Counted from the first letter of the stretch, positions 1-10,346 are shown. The stretch: 24,354 nt of DNA from Entrophospora sp. SA101 (GCA_958430865.1 CAUDNR010001890.1:114424-138777); one strand, 5' to 3'. The notes: generated by a model from the sequence alone, not told the origin. Made by a program: numbers and translations.

Positions 1-105
1 AACTAATAGAGCTATTTTTTTAAAAGGTAGGACAGAAAGTGACTTCTATACTTTTAAAATTTGCCCAAAATTTAGGAAGTCTTTTAGACCGAGCCAACTA
101 TAGTA
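1..105. repeat. Dispersed repeat, copy 1 (partner at 10168-10275)
   Basis: This block, which includes AAAAGGTAGG, AGAAAGTGACTTCTATACTT and GACCGAGCCAACTATG-like stretches, recurs in the same orientation at 10168-10275 with only scattered differences. Similarity stops abruptly after the GAGCCAACTAT motif. It is cut by the window edge, so its full length is unknown. I see no reading frame in it. It could be the end of a dispersed element or a copied 3' flank of a gene. Confidence 0.75.
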
Positions 106-322
106 CCTGCATAAATTTACACATTAAATTTGATTTGCAAAATTTAATCTTGTTGTCCCCCGTATATTAATAATATGCATACTTGTCATATTAATATACC
201 TTTTCTGGAAAAAAAAAACGATTCAATACTACTGTTTTTGCATTCGAATTTTTTGTATTAATATATAAATATTTCACACAAAAACTAATTAGTGTAAAAA
301 AAATTTTTTTAATTTATAAAAA
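106..322 (+). promoter_or_regulatory. Upstream region of RTG2 with a TATA-like box
   Basis: This is AT-rich upstream DNA of the RTG2 gene. A TATATAAATAT stretch at about 262-272 lies some 50-60 bases before the start codon and is the best TATA-like candidate. In DNA this AT-rich such a motif is weak evidence. No other regulatory site can be supported. Confidence 0.25.
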
Positions 323-2515
323 ATGGTAAGAAATAGATAAAAAAATTTTCATTTTAATTAAAAGAAAATTATTATATAATACATTTTAAATTTATTTTAG
401 AATTCATCAAAAGGAGTTATCGATATTGGAAGTAATGGTATTCGTTTTGGTTTAGTCTCTTCATTAGATAGACATTTACCAGTACTTTATGAAGAACGTG
501 CACCCATTTCATTATTTGATGCACAACATTCTTCTAAATCCGGGGAAAAATCCAATATATCAGAAAATGTTATACGTGATGTAGAGAATACCATGAAAAG
601 ATTTAATTATATGTGTAGAAGCTATGGTGTGGAAATTAAAGATGTCACTATCGTGGCCACCGAAGCAACTCGCACTGCGCCTAATTCTTCAGATTTTCGT
701 GAAAGAATAAAAAAATCATTTCAAGCACCCGTTAAATTATTAGACAAAAAAGAGGAGGCTATAGTTTCTGGCAAAGGAATTGCAGCAACTTATAATGGCG
801 TGGAAGGTTTAGTGATGGATATGGGTGGTGGATCTGTAGAAATAAATTATTTGAAATTTGATCGAAAAACTGCCGAATTCAAAATATCAGATTCACCAAT
901 AAATCTTCCTTATGGTGCTGCCGCTTTAACAAAATTATTGACACAAAATAATACTCCTGAGAAACTTACTGAATTATCAAATAATATAGTACAAGATTTA
1001 AAAAAAGGGATTGCAAGCTTAGATGCTCCTGAAGATGTCAAAGTTGATGGGAAGTTTACCGTCTATATGAGTGGTGGTGGATTTCGTTCTTTAGGTTATT
1101 TATGTATGTCAGAAAGTGGAGCTGAATGTGATTCAGGTAAAAAATATTCTTATTCAATCCCAATAATCAATGGTTTCTATACATCTTCCAAGAAATTGAA
1201 AAAAATAATAGAACCACTTACACCATCAAAACAAGTAGAATTTAAAACATCACCAGAATTAATATTTCCTAATGGAAATCCATTTCGTGTCGATAACAGG
1301 CGTGCTAGATTAATGCCAGCGTGCTGTTTCTTAATCAATGCTATAATGCAATGCATTGATATAGGTGATATTTATTTTTGTGAAGGTGGCATACGTCAAG
1401 GAATATGCTTTCAAATGATGGACAAAGAAATTCAAAAATTAGATCCATTAGAAACCTTTATTGAGAAAACCCCATTACAAACGGACCAGATTAAATATAG
1501 AACCCAACATATACTAAATATTTTGAAAGGTTCCATACCAGAGAAATTTGATGAAATACTTGATTCTGATGTCACTGGTAATAATAAACCAGAAAGACTC
1601 AAACGTCTTCTTCCTAGTATTATATCACTATCACAATGGTCAATGAACCTTGCAAAAGAAGCACGCCCAATCAACGGTTTTGCCTTACCACTTGCAGGTG
1701 GACTACTTTGTAACACTCCTGGACTAACTCATGTTGACAGAGCAATTATATCATGGTGTTTAATGTATAGATATTTTAGTGATGCAAATGAAGGTGAAGA
1801 TGGTGTAGAAAAAGATATTAGTGTGATGGAACCTGGTTTATTTATAGGTATAAAAAATATGATTCCTGGTGGAGAGAGTGGTAGAAAGGTTTGTGAATTC
1901 ATTGGAAAATTAGTTGGGTTTATTATTTTGTGTACGCCAGTTGGTAGTTCAGTAACTAATTCCACAAGTTATTCAAAACGACCTAAAACAAAATCAACAA
2001 ACAAATCCAATTATAATAATAATAATATTTCAGACTTTGATAATCAATTAATTAAATTTAAATTAGAAAAATCAACCTATGAAATAGGAACATCTGAAAA
2101 TCTTATGACAGAGACTATCAATATAACATTTTTAGATTCTGATAAATTATTCATTGTCAAAAATCCGCTTGTCAAAGAATTCATTGGTTTCATTAATAAT
2201 TTTAGTTATACATTTGAGTTCAATCCAAAACATCAGGATTCGTCAATTGAAAAATTAACAGTTAACATCAAAATTAATGAAATTCCTGAAAATGACCAGG
2301 AAGAAACGGAATCTGGACAACTTTCTGAAAAAGAAGAGGAAAAACCAGAAAAAGAAAAAGAGGGTGTGGAAAAAGATAAAGAAGGGAAAGAAAAAATAGT
2401 AATTCCAAATGGAAATAATCAAAAGAAATTCAAGTTTCTCAGAAAACTCACCTTGAAATTAAATATAAAAAAGACCAGATCAAATGAAAAATCAACATCT
2501 TCTTCAAAAGAATAA
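323..2515 (+). CDS. RTG2: RTG2-type retrograde regulation protein, Ppx/GppA phosphatase family
   Basis: Two exons: 323-325 (only the ATG) and 401-2515, with a 75-base GTAAGA...TTTTAG phase-0 intron at 326-400, giving 705 residues. Without the intron the conserved N-terminus is lost: residues 9-17 read DIGSNGIRF, the phosphate-1 loop of the Ppx/GppA actin-like ATPase fold. Further hallmarks are ATEATRTAPN (87-96), the phosphate-2 loop MDMGGGSVE (140-148), LPYGAA (170-175), SGGGFR (225-230) and CEGGIRQG (328-335). The mid-to-C-terminal helical part follows yeast Rtg2 in layout. An Asn run and then a Lys/Glu-rich low-complexity tail make it longer than yeast Rtg2 (about 590 residues). In yeast, Rtg2 is a cytosolic sensor that binds Mks1 and relieves its block on Rtg1/Rtg3, linking mitochondrial and nitrogen state to nuclear transcription; phosphatase activity of the fungal branch is uncertain. 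A bacterial-type exopolyphosphatase is less likely given the RTG2-like C-terminal half. Confidence 0.93.
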
Positions 2516-3207
2516 AAAAAAAATTAAAATTTATTTATGACAGACAAGTTGTTTGTTTATTTTACATCATTATTTATTAGAAGGAAAAAAAAATTTTTTT
2601 TTGTGTGTTCAATAATAATAATAATTTAAAAACCGAAACCGAACCGTTCGGAGCTTTAAAATTTACATATAAATAATATGTAATAATGAATAATAATGGG
2701 TAATGTCACTACCACTATATAGTTCTTTTTTCTTTTGGGTCAGACTTTATGACAAAGCTTGAATGATGTCAATTTTTCAAATAATTATCTTTTTTTTGTA
2801 CATGGCCCCATGTGATGATATCATATAACCATTTTGTAGATGTTCACCTTGTGGTTACAAGTTCCACAACTAATTATAATGTAAAAGATTTTTTTAAAAA
2901 AATGAGTAGTAGACACACAGGTGGAAAATCTTTGCATGTCTTACAAATATGTTGTAACAAAAAGAAAGTTAATTGCTGGTTAAAATATAAATAATGTAAT
3001 ATCACAAATAGGGATGATATAGTTGGAATAAAATTAACTTTTTAAAATAATTATTTGTGAAAAAAATTTTTTACACATGGTGTGGTTTTACCTAATGGTG
3101 ATGATGATAATAATAATATATTATTGACTAATTATTATAAACCATTCCATTATATATATTATAAATTAATAAATCTGAAAATTTTTTCTTGCTTGAATGT
3201 TGAATCA
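2516..3207. other. Convergent intergenic region between RTG2 and BLOC1S1
   Basis: This is the shared 3' region of two genes that point at each other. An AATAAA hexamer overlaps the RTG2 stop codon (2511-2516), and further AT-rich polyadenylation-like stretches occur on both strands. A 60-codon open frame at 2812-2994 has no recognisable motif and is probably chance. A short CCGAACCGTTCGG palindrome lies near 2640. Confidence 0.6.
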
Positions 3208-4108
3208 TCATTTATTCATAGTGATCTCTTCATTATTACTAGATGATGACAATGTCACTTCATGTGAATCCTCTTCTATCAATATATTACTATCAACAAC
3301 AGTACCTAATAATAAAAAATAAAAAATAAATCATTCATAATAAGAAAATCAAAACTAAGAAATGAATAATTAACAAATTTTTTTTACAAGCCAGTCAATT
3401 AACTTCTCAATATTACCCTCATACCTTTATGAACAAACTCCAATGTCATTGCTATTTCTCTCGTATCTCTCTCTACAACTTCTGCCCAATTCTGTACATT
3501 ACCTAATTCCTAATTATGTTTAAGTATAAATCTTAATCAAAAAAAAAATTTTTACAAGACAAAAACTTGAATATATACTTTTATTGCTGTGTTAAATAAA
3601 TTTAACATATTCAACCATTGTTTAGTTTGCTTGGTATATTTAGCAGATTGTGATAATAGATGTCGACTTTCTGATTCTATTTCACGTTGAGTTTTGAATA
3701 TTGATGCTACTCTTTTTAATTTATTATTTTAAAAATTGATTGATTGATTGATTGTGTCAATTGTAATATTAATTATTTCTTATGAATTTAATTTGATATC
3801 TAACCAAATTAAAATGTAAAAAAATATCATTCATTCTTTAATTTATCCATGTATGTACCTTTCGTTTAAAGTGTCTGACAAAGAATCTGTCACTCCATTT
3901 ACTGCTTGAATAGCCTCTTTTCGAAGTTGTTCTATGTATGATGGAACAAATTTTGTTGTTAGTGGTTTTGCATTTGTGGAAATGTCATATTACATAATAA
4001 AACCATATAGGTAATAATCAATTAGTTATTTAACAATAGCATTATACCATTATTACGTCTTACAGACTGTTGTTTTTGTGTATGTTCTCTAACGAGTCGT
4101 GAAAGCAT
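3208..4108 (-). CDS. BLOC1S1: BLOC-1 subunit 1 homologue (GCN5L1/BLOS1), five exons
   Basis: Exons on the minus strand are 4108-4048, 3931-3859, 3711-3579, 3509-3425 and 3305-3208. All four introns (69-147 bases) are GT-AG and the exons sum to 450 bases, 149 residues plus TGA. The spliced product starts MLSRLVREHTQKQQ, continues RKEAIQAVNGVTDSLSDTLN, then AKYTKQTKQWLNMLNLFNTA, then GNVQNWAEVVERDTREIAMT and LEFVHKG. From memory this aligns along its length with human GCN5L1/BLOC1S1 (MLSRLLKEHQAKQ, KQTGQW, ENW, ALEYVYKG). The family is a coiled-coil subunit of BLOC-1/BORC, acting in endosome and lysosome biogenesis and positioning; vertebrate GCN5L1 also affects mitochondrial protein acetylation. 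An acidic, Ser-rich C-terminal extension of about 30 residues follows the conserved KG. Intron 2 holds a (TGAT)n run. No exon is long enough to stand out alone. A TTTTTTTTTAAG just before the ATG resembles a splice acceptor, so a 5' UTR exon is possible. Confidence 0.88.
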
Positions 4109-4198
4109 GCTTAAAAAAAAAGAAATAAATGATCACAGAAAATTGCAAATCACATGCTGCTCATTCTTAATTATGATTGGACCAAATATTAAAATGGG

Positions 4199-4378
4199 TC
4201 ATACACTTTCAAAATATGCGTATTTATAACTACCATGTCCGTCTATTGGATCAAACAATGTTGAGGATGCCATTTTTTGAATTAATATATAGTGTACATG
4301 TTCAGGTTGCCAGACACCTTCTGAAATAAGAATATCACCAGTAGGTAATTCAGTGAAGGTAGGTAGGGTTTCTATTTG
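4199..4378 (-). pseudogene. Coding-looking 3' exon of a split, unrecognised gene
   Basis: Sixty codons are open on the minus strand from the edge of the transposon at 4379 down to a TGA at 4201-4199. The product reads like real protein (ELPTGDILISEGVWQPEHVH, then a hydrophobic stretch and LFDPIDGHG). There is no good start codon, so the upstream part must lie beyond the inserted element, most simply the Asn/Pro/Thr-rich exon at 5606-5885. A possible splice donor (G^GTAGTT) lies at 4234/4233. The GVW.P pattern is faintly like APSES/KilA-N domains, but I cannot support that assignment. The end is only 90 bases before the BLOC1S1 start on the same strand. Confidence 0.45.
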
Positions 4379-5605
4379 CAGTGATGTGCCATTGGAAGAT
4401 TTGAAGGGATTGGAACTTCCAATCTTCTAATTCAAATCTTCCAATGATGGAGGGCATTGGAAGGTTGAGAAGGCTTACACGTTATCAATATTTATGGTCC
4501 AATCAAAACTTATTCACGTGATAAATTGAGGACAATAATTACATTGTAAGGTCATTGGGAAATTGGAAGAATGGAAGTTCCAATCTCCCTAGAGCTTGTA
4601 TCTGTACAACCGATTTTTCAGATATCTGGAGATATCTGTCAGATTTCAGATAAACAAAATTTATTTCAGATCACATCAAATTTCAGATAAACAACCAATT
4701 TTGGATAAGATTTCAGATAAATCAGATAAAATTTCAGATATCTAAATTTATCCAAATTTATTTGTTTGTACTATATATATATGATATATATGAGATTTTT
4801 TTTTTTGTAATATGAATGATTGATAAATAATTTTTGTAAATAAATAATTACAATAATGTTAAAAAATATAAAAAATAATATTATAGCTTTTCTTGAAAAG
4901 AAATATGAAATTTTTTGACACAATTTTCTGTTTTTTTTCTTGATGTAAAAAATTTTTATGCACTTTTTTTTGGCATAAATACTTTTGATAATAAACAATA
5001 AAATCAAAATATCTAACATGACAGATATCCTAAGTATCTAAATATTGAAATTTGATGTATATTTGAATATTTGAAACTCAACAGATATCCAAATATTCAG
5101 ATATTTGAAACACAATGGTATTCAAATATTCAGATATTTGAAACTTGTCAGATATCCAAAATCTGAATATTTGAACTAGATGGATATCTGGATATGTTTT
5201 AACAGCTAAAATCCAGATTTCAAATGGCTTTGATAATATTCAGATCAAATAACAGATATGATTGTGTAATAACAGATTGGATACGGATTAAGAGATAGGG
5301 TTTGAATACAAGCTCTAAATCTTCCAATGCTTTTTTAAACCATCACACAACATGTTTAATTTTGGAGGATTCTTATAGTGATCAACAATGTTGTGCAATT
5401 GGAACATTGTAATGCTATTGGAATGTTCCAATGTAGATCTTCAATTGATATTAACCAATAAATTCATGTGTGTGGTGGTAATGTAATTGAATTTCATTGG
5501 TCAACTTCATTGGAACCACATTTGGAATGTTCCGATTCCAATTGGAATTTATTAGAATGCTCCAATGAAATTTTATTGGAACCATAAATGGCACAACACC
5601 GCCTG
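4379..5605. mobile_element. hAT-like non-autonomous element, interrupted by a second element
   Basis: The ends are inverted: CAGTGATGTGCCAT at the left and, read from the right, CAGGCGGTGTTGTGCCAT. These share a CAG...TGTGCCAT core typical of hAT termini. The terminal 100-270 bases are packed with short inverted copies of ATTGGAA/TTCCAAT, including the 17-base palindrome at 4408-4424. No transposase frame is present. Without the nested insertion the element would be about 490 bases. I could not find a matching 8-bp target duplication, so the exact ends are uncertain. On the minus strand both flanks look coding, so it appears to have landed in a gene. Confidence 0.55.
4590..5317. mobile_element. 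Nested hAT-like MITE with 8-bp target duplication
   Basis: The inverted ends TAGAGCTTGTAT (4590-4601) and ATACAAGCTCTA (5306-5317) match perfectly over 12 bases. They are flanked by AATCTCCC (4582-4589) and AATCTTCC (5318-5325), a 7/8 match with the 8-bp target duplication expected for hAT elements. The interior is full of short CAGATATC, CAGATTTCAGATAAA and GAATATTTGAAA motifs in both orientations, as in hAT subterminal repeats. No transposase is encoded; an open frame at 4771-5019 is Ile/Lys-rich and probably chance. It sits inside the TTGGAA-rich element, so it is the younger insertion. Confidence 0.75.
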
Positions 5606-5885
5606 TAATGACCGTATTTGATTTTGTTGAAAATTACTTGATCTCGAAGTGGTGATTGTCGTGGTTGTCGTGATCTCCTAGCTACAGTTGTAGGACTAGG
5701 AGTTGGGTCGGAATAGAAGTAGAAGTAGAAGTAGGATTAGGAGGTGTAAGAGTATTAGGAGTAGGAGGAGGAGTATGTGTAGGTGTAGGTGTCGGTAAAG
5801 GAATGTACGGTTGATGCATTAAAAATGCCAACGAATTGTAATTGTTGTTATTAATGTTGTTATTGTTGTTGTTATTATTATTCAT
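5606..5885 (-). pseudogene. 5' part of an Asn/Pro/Thr-rich gene, cut by a transposon
   Basis: Starting at the ATG at 5885 the product has an Asn run, then NSLAFLMHQPYIPLP, then a Pro/Thr-rich stretch, and stops at 5684-5682. In another frame of the same strand the sequence continues sensibly (PTPSPTTVARRSRQPRQ, then LRDQVIFNKIKYGHY) up to the transposon edge, so the frame was probably shifted near 5710. The related copy at 8940-9212 shares the NSLAFLMHQ and PTPTPTT.V.RR segments in a single frame, which supports the shift. The family is not recognised. The likely 3' part lies beyond the element, at 4199-4378. Confidence 0.5.
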
Positions 5886-6890
5886 TTTGTTAAATATTAT
5901 AAATTTTAATAACTTTTTATCTTTTAAAATTTTTTTTAAATTTTGATAAAATGTTAATATTAGATTAAAAAATTTACAAGTTTAAATATTAAATTAAAAT
6001 GAACTTTCCCTAAAAAAAAAAACCTGAAAAAACTGTTTAATGATTGAATTTTACTACTAAAATCCACTAATTACTGTTTTCTTTGTGACAGATATGGTAA
6101 AAGACTCATTTTTAAATAATTTGTTTAACAGAATAAATTACGTTTTATTATTATGTCGAGTGAGATTTTTCTATTACCAAATAAAGATATATTAAACAAT
6201 TTAAATTTTACATTATTATTATTTTGATTGTTTATAGTGTTTATTTCAAGATTAATTAAACATTTTTTTTATCTAGTCCAATAACACGAGTGACAAAGAT
6301 TTTGTTACTGTTGGTAATTAGTATTAATGTATTTTGCTTAAATATATAGAATATTTTAATACTAACTAAACGATATCTCCAATAATAAATTAATAAATAA
6401 TAATCAATGCATTTTTACATATAATCAATAAATAATTATACTTCTACAACATCCATACGAACAAGTTGTTAGTTATAATTACCATCTTCTCAAATATTTG
6501 TGAACGTTGATTATATATAAGTTAATTGACATTCACGAACTCCTATCTAAAAAAAATTTTCCTTCTGCCCTCTGCAAAATTTCATTTTCCTCAAACAAAG
6601 AATATAGTCAGTTATTATCTTTATTATTATCAATATATGTTATATGAATTCAATATTACCCATATTAATAAAGATTGAATTACACAATACGTAATAATGA
6701 CACGAATCATTTTTACGATCAGATCTATTTAATATTAATTCGGTTAATGAATTTAATTATATGAATTAATAAATAATAAATAATATTGCCATATTAATCT
6801 AAGATTGAGTTACACAATGCATAGTATTCGGGTTAATAGTAAACCTAATTTTATAAACTACAGTAAATATAATTAAAATTAATAAATAAT
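5606..6890. repeat. Segmental duplication, copy A (partner 9030-10852)
   Basis: This block and 9030-10852 match in the same orientation and order. Shared landmarks are the NSLAFLMHQ coding segment, AGTATTAGATTAAAAAA-type DNA near 5960 and 9300, CATCCATACGAACAAGTTGT (6449 and 9715), CCTTCTGCCCTCTGCA (6561 and 9837) and CAATATTACCCATATTAAT (6651 and 10592). Copy A lacks about 700 bases present in copy B between the last two landmarks. Beyond the coding start it is AT-rich with no convincing gene, so it is probably the upstream region of the duplicated gene. Confidence 0.8.
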
Positions 6891-8604
6891 CAAAAGATGT
6901 AATTCAAATATCAATATATTATTATATGTAGTGTTTGTGATGGAATAATTGATTAATTAATCGTTTTGATCTTTTATGTAGAAATATGAAAAAATAATTC
7001 ATTCTAAAAAAAAATTAAACCCTTTTGATTATAGTGAAAACAAAGACTGATTGCGCAGTATTTATTACTATTGCACAATAAATAAATAAGCAATGATATT
7101 AATTATTAAAATTTATTTCCAAACCATCCGATATCTCTATTATGTTAAAAACATTTTATCTTTACAAAATAATTACGTTGACTAGATGACTCGCCATTCG
7201 TTATCGCATAATGGATATTAATTATTAAAATCTATCTCCAAATCATGCCTTAGAATAGCTACACACTATCTATTACTATTATAATAAATAACAACCACAT
7301 AGATATTTCGTCATGAAACAATTGATCATATATAATTTTATTTTTATTTTTAGTTTTTTTTTTTTTTTTTGCGAAAGATTGTTTGTTAGTTTTATTTATT
7401 TAGAATTTATTTTATACATATTTTTAAAATACATAGTAATAGATAAATAATGTATAAATATCGTGATCAATCCAATCTTTGCCCAACATAGTGGAAATTT
7501 GAAATGTTACATTAATTTTTATATTGTGCAATGTAACTTTACAATACACGGCAAACATTCTAATATCTAGCCTTATGTTATAGATTATATAGATTAGATT
7601 AATATCATGTAAATTACACAAGCTTGGTCAAATTACCTCAGGTAATAATAATTGTGGTGAACTTTTTAATCACGAAAGATTTTGAATGGATTAATTAATA
7701 AATAATGATAATTTTTTTATTACCAAAATATGCTAATCAACTATTGATCTATTTCATCTGATTTTTGGATAAACTAATTTGCATTCAATTTCTGTTCAAG
7801 TAATGTTAGTTGACATGCAGAATTCTAAACCACTTGTTTGGCAATTTTCATATGCCACGATTAGTAATTACGATTTTAATGATGCTCTCAGTAAATCTCT
7901 TCATAGCAAAAAATAGAAGAATGGAAGTAAATGTTAATAATATCGAAATTATACACTGAAAAATATTGCTTATAAATTTGGCCAGGCGTTAACATATTAA
8001 TATCAGTATTACTTAATTTAATACTAATATGTTACTGTGAAATTTTACTTTACAATATTGTTTTGTCTTTATAAAAAATCAATTATAAATGTTTTGTTAG
8101 TGTATAATAAACTTGTTAGATAAAAAAATTATTTGCTTTATTGAGAAATATATTTTTGGTCGATATTAATCCTACAAATCCTTAAGAATTTTTTAAAGAT
8201 GTGTGAGAAATTGTGCCAAATGATTCATCATCAAAAAATTCAATATTCCGAAAAAATTATAATCATAATCATGGAATAAATACATTCACTTTAAGTTAAT
8301 TTTTCCTTCTCTAAAATAGATTCTGCATTTATTTTTTTAATGGTAATTCTAATGATTTTAACGGTAATTTGAAACTTATTATTCTTTTTTGTTTTTTTCT
8401 TTGTTGTAATCTCTTCCCCTTCTCCACTTTGCCTTATCATTTGAACAACTATGTAAAGTGGTCTTTCTACATTTATGAATGTTTTTGTTGACCTTCAATA
8501 AATTTCTGCTGCAGCTTTTATAAATAATTTAATATTAACAAATATAATAACACATTATAAAATTTGAAAAATAATCGGGAAAATAGTATTCGTGTTATTA
8601 CTCG
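6891..8604. other. AT-rich gene-free stretch with two dispersed repeats
   Basis: I see no gene here. Two blocks recur elsewhere: 6926-7038 (containing GTTTGTGATGGAATAATTGA) matches 15895-16000, and 7560-7645 (containing CCTTATGTTATA and a TTGGTCAAATTACCT-like end) matches 16035-16115. Both pairs have the same order and orientation, so they may be parts of one longer, decayed repeat. A 65-codon frame at 7424-7621 (-) has no motif. Confidence 0.6.
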
Positions 8605-8735
8605 TGCAATAGTGAATTGGTAGCGAGTTCGATGTCCATTGGGCACACGATGCGAAGACATGGGTCCAGGTCGATCGTAAAGATCCTTTCATGAGTTGTG
8701 CGAGTCTAACTTAACTAAGTCCCCCCACAATCATG
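8605..8735 (+). repeat. tRNA-like sequence, possible SINE head
   Basis: In an AT-rich setting this stretch is GC-richer and arranged like a tRNA gene. TTGGTAGCGAGTTCG (8617-8631) resembles a D-arm/box A and GGTCCAGGTCGATC (8663-8674 region) a box B, about 45 bases apart, with a CCATTGGGCACACGATG segment between them where an anticodon arm would be. I cannot close a proper acceptor stem, so it is not called a working tRNA. A tRNA-derived SINE or tRNA pseudogene fits best. Confidence 0.35.
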
Positions 8736-8939
8736 CATGATTATTTTTAAAAAATTCGATGTATATATAATACACTCATGGTGAATCTCAATTTAGTGTA
8801 ATGAAGTAAAAAATAAGAAATTATGTTGTTTAAAAGCGAGAGAAAAAACTTGGATTTTTTATTTATTTGTTATTATTATATATTATAATTATAAAAATTA
8901 AAATTAAAAAAAAAACAAGAGAATGAAAAAATAGGTCAT

Positions 8940-8959
8940 AAATTGAGTGGATTGTCGTA

Positions 8960-8994
<35 letters not shown>

Positions 8995-9212
8995 AGGTGG
9001 TGTAATTGTAGTTGTTGTAGTTGGCTTAATTGCTGTAAAGACCGAATTTCATATTGGTGTAAATTAAGTTGTCTTCTAATTGGTGGTTGTCATGGTCGTC
9101 TAACTACAGTTGTGGGAGTAGGAGTTGGGAAAAGTTGAGGTGGTTGTGATAAAGGAATGAATTGTTGATGCATTAAAAATGCTAACGAATTGTAGTTGTT
9201 GTTATTATTCAT
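8940..9212 (-). pseudogene. Second copy of the Asn-rich gene start, with stop codon and poly-Q
   Basis: From the ATG at 9212-9210 the product begins with five Asn and NSLAFLMHQQFIPL, matching the 5885 copy, then PTPTPTTVVRRP and an in-frame TGA at 9092-9090. The other copy has CGA (Arg) at the equivalent place. Past the stop the same frame stays open through LHQYEIRSLQQLSQ and a run of eleven CAA codons (8961-8993 on the + strand). The shared frame and single stop suggest a once-coding gene with a glutamine repeat, now broken. The reverse-strand Cys-rich frame here is only the shadow of the CAA run. Confidence 0.5.
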
Positions 9213-9932
9213 TTTTGTTGATATTTTGCAAATTTAATTAATTATTTTATAAACTTTTTATCTTTTAAATTTTTTTTTTTTGATTTTTGACAAAATGTTA
9301 GTATTAGATTAAAAAAATTACAAGTTTAAATATTAAATTAAAATGAACTTTAAAAAAATCCTGAAAATTACAAAAACTGTTTAAGGATCAAATTTTTATT
9401 ACTAAAATCTATCAATTACTTTTTTAATTTGTAACTATACGTGAAAAAAAACTTGTAAACAGACAGATATGTTAAAAAGACTCATTTTAAATAATTTGTT
9501 TAACAAATAAATTACTTTTTATGTCGAATGAGATTTTTCCATTACCAAATAAAGATATATTATACAATTTAAATTTGGCATTATTATTTGTTTGTTTAAT
9601 TGCTTTATATTGTAATGTTTAGATTTTGTTACTATTGGTATTAAATATATACTGATATGTCAAATGATATCATTATAATATAATTAATAAATAATTTATT
9701 TATTTACCTACAACATCCATACGAACAAGTTGTTAGTTATCATAGTCACAAAGTAATTACCTCTTCTCCAATATTTGTGAACGTTAATTATATTTAAGTT
9801 AATTAACATTCACGATTCCTATCTAAAAAAAAATTTCCTTCTGCCCTCTGCAGAATTTTCGGGACCATGCATTTTTCGCGAAGATGCTTTAAAAAAGTAG
9901 ATTAATTATTATCATCTCTTTTTTTTTTATAA

Positions 9933-10139
9933 TTGGTGTATTATTGTTTTAGGATTATGTTATCTAATTCTTTAATATATATCTTTATTTACCATTGTAA
10001 AAATCAAATGTTTTATTTCTCACGGCCAAATTTAGATATGATTTTAGAAGATCGTAATGATCCTAGTGGCCAAATTCGTGAACATAGTAAAATACATGTT
10101 CTAAAAAAGAATAGAACTCTACAACAAATAATTTTTTAA
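9933..10139 (+). CDS. Unrecognised short open frame, probable gene fragment
   Basis: Sixty-eight codons end in TAA. The first third is hydrophobic and not convincing, but the second half (RPNLDMILEDRNDPSGQI, then EHSKIHVLKKNRT) has the mixed composition of real protein. A pyrimidine-rich tract and TTGTTTTAG just inside the frame (about 9914-9951) look like a splice acceptor, so the real exon may begin at 9952. No matching upstream exon was found. It lies in the block unique to duplication copy B. I do not recognise the family. Confidence 0.25.
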   Translation: MVYYCFRIMLSNSLIYIFIYHCKNQMFYFSRPNLDMILEDRNDPSGQIREHSKIHVLKKNRTLQQIIF

Positions 10140-10167
10140 CAAAATCTTTTTATTACATTGAAACTAA

Positions 10168-10275
10168 AGACTATTCTATCGCTATTTTTTAAAAGGTAGG
10201 TCAGAAAGTGACTTCTATACTTTTTAAAATTTGCGCAAGATTTAGGATGTCTTTAGACCGAGCCAACTATGCTTC
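10168..10275. repeat. Dispersed repeat, copy 2 (partner at 1-105)
   Basis: It matches the first 105 bases of the window in the same orientation (TTTTTTAAAAGGTAGG, AGAAAGTGACTTCTATACTT, TTTAGACCGAGCCAACTATG). It lies directly downstream of the open frame ending at 10139, inside the block unique to duplication copy B. Confidence 0.75.
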
Positions 10276-10346
10276 GTATGATGCTTTTGGTAGATAAAAA
10301 CGGACGGTCTTTTTTTTAATGGTTAATATTAGTATTGGTCGCTTAT

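Noticed and set aside
1432..1965. Open frames on the minus strand inside RTG2
   Set aside because: They are shadows of a well-supported coding exon and have no motif of their own.
2812..2994. 60-codon + strand open frame between RTG2 and BLOC1S1
   Set aside because: No recognisable motif, low-complexity composition and a position in the 3' region of two convergent genes.
4771..5019. 82-codon minus-strand frame
   Set aside because: Ile/Lys/Phe-rich frame inside a non-coding MITE; expected by chance in AT-rich DNA.
8605..8735. Functional tRNA gene
   Set aside because: Box-like motifs exist, but no proper acceptor or T stem can be paired by eye.
8947..9138. Cys-run protein on the + strand
   Set aside because: It is the reverse reading of a CAA glutamine repeat; the minus strand carries the homology to the other copy.
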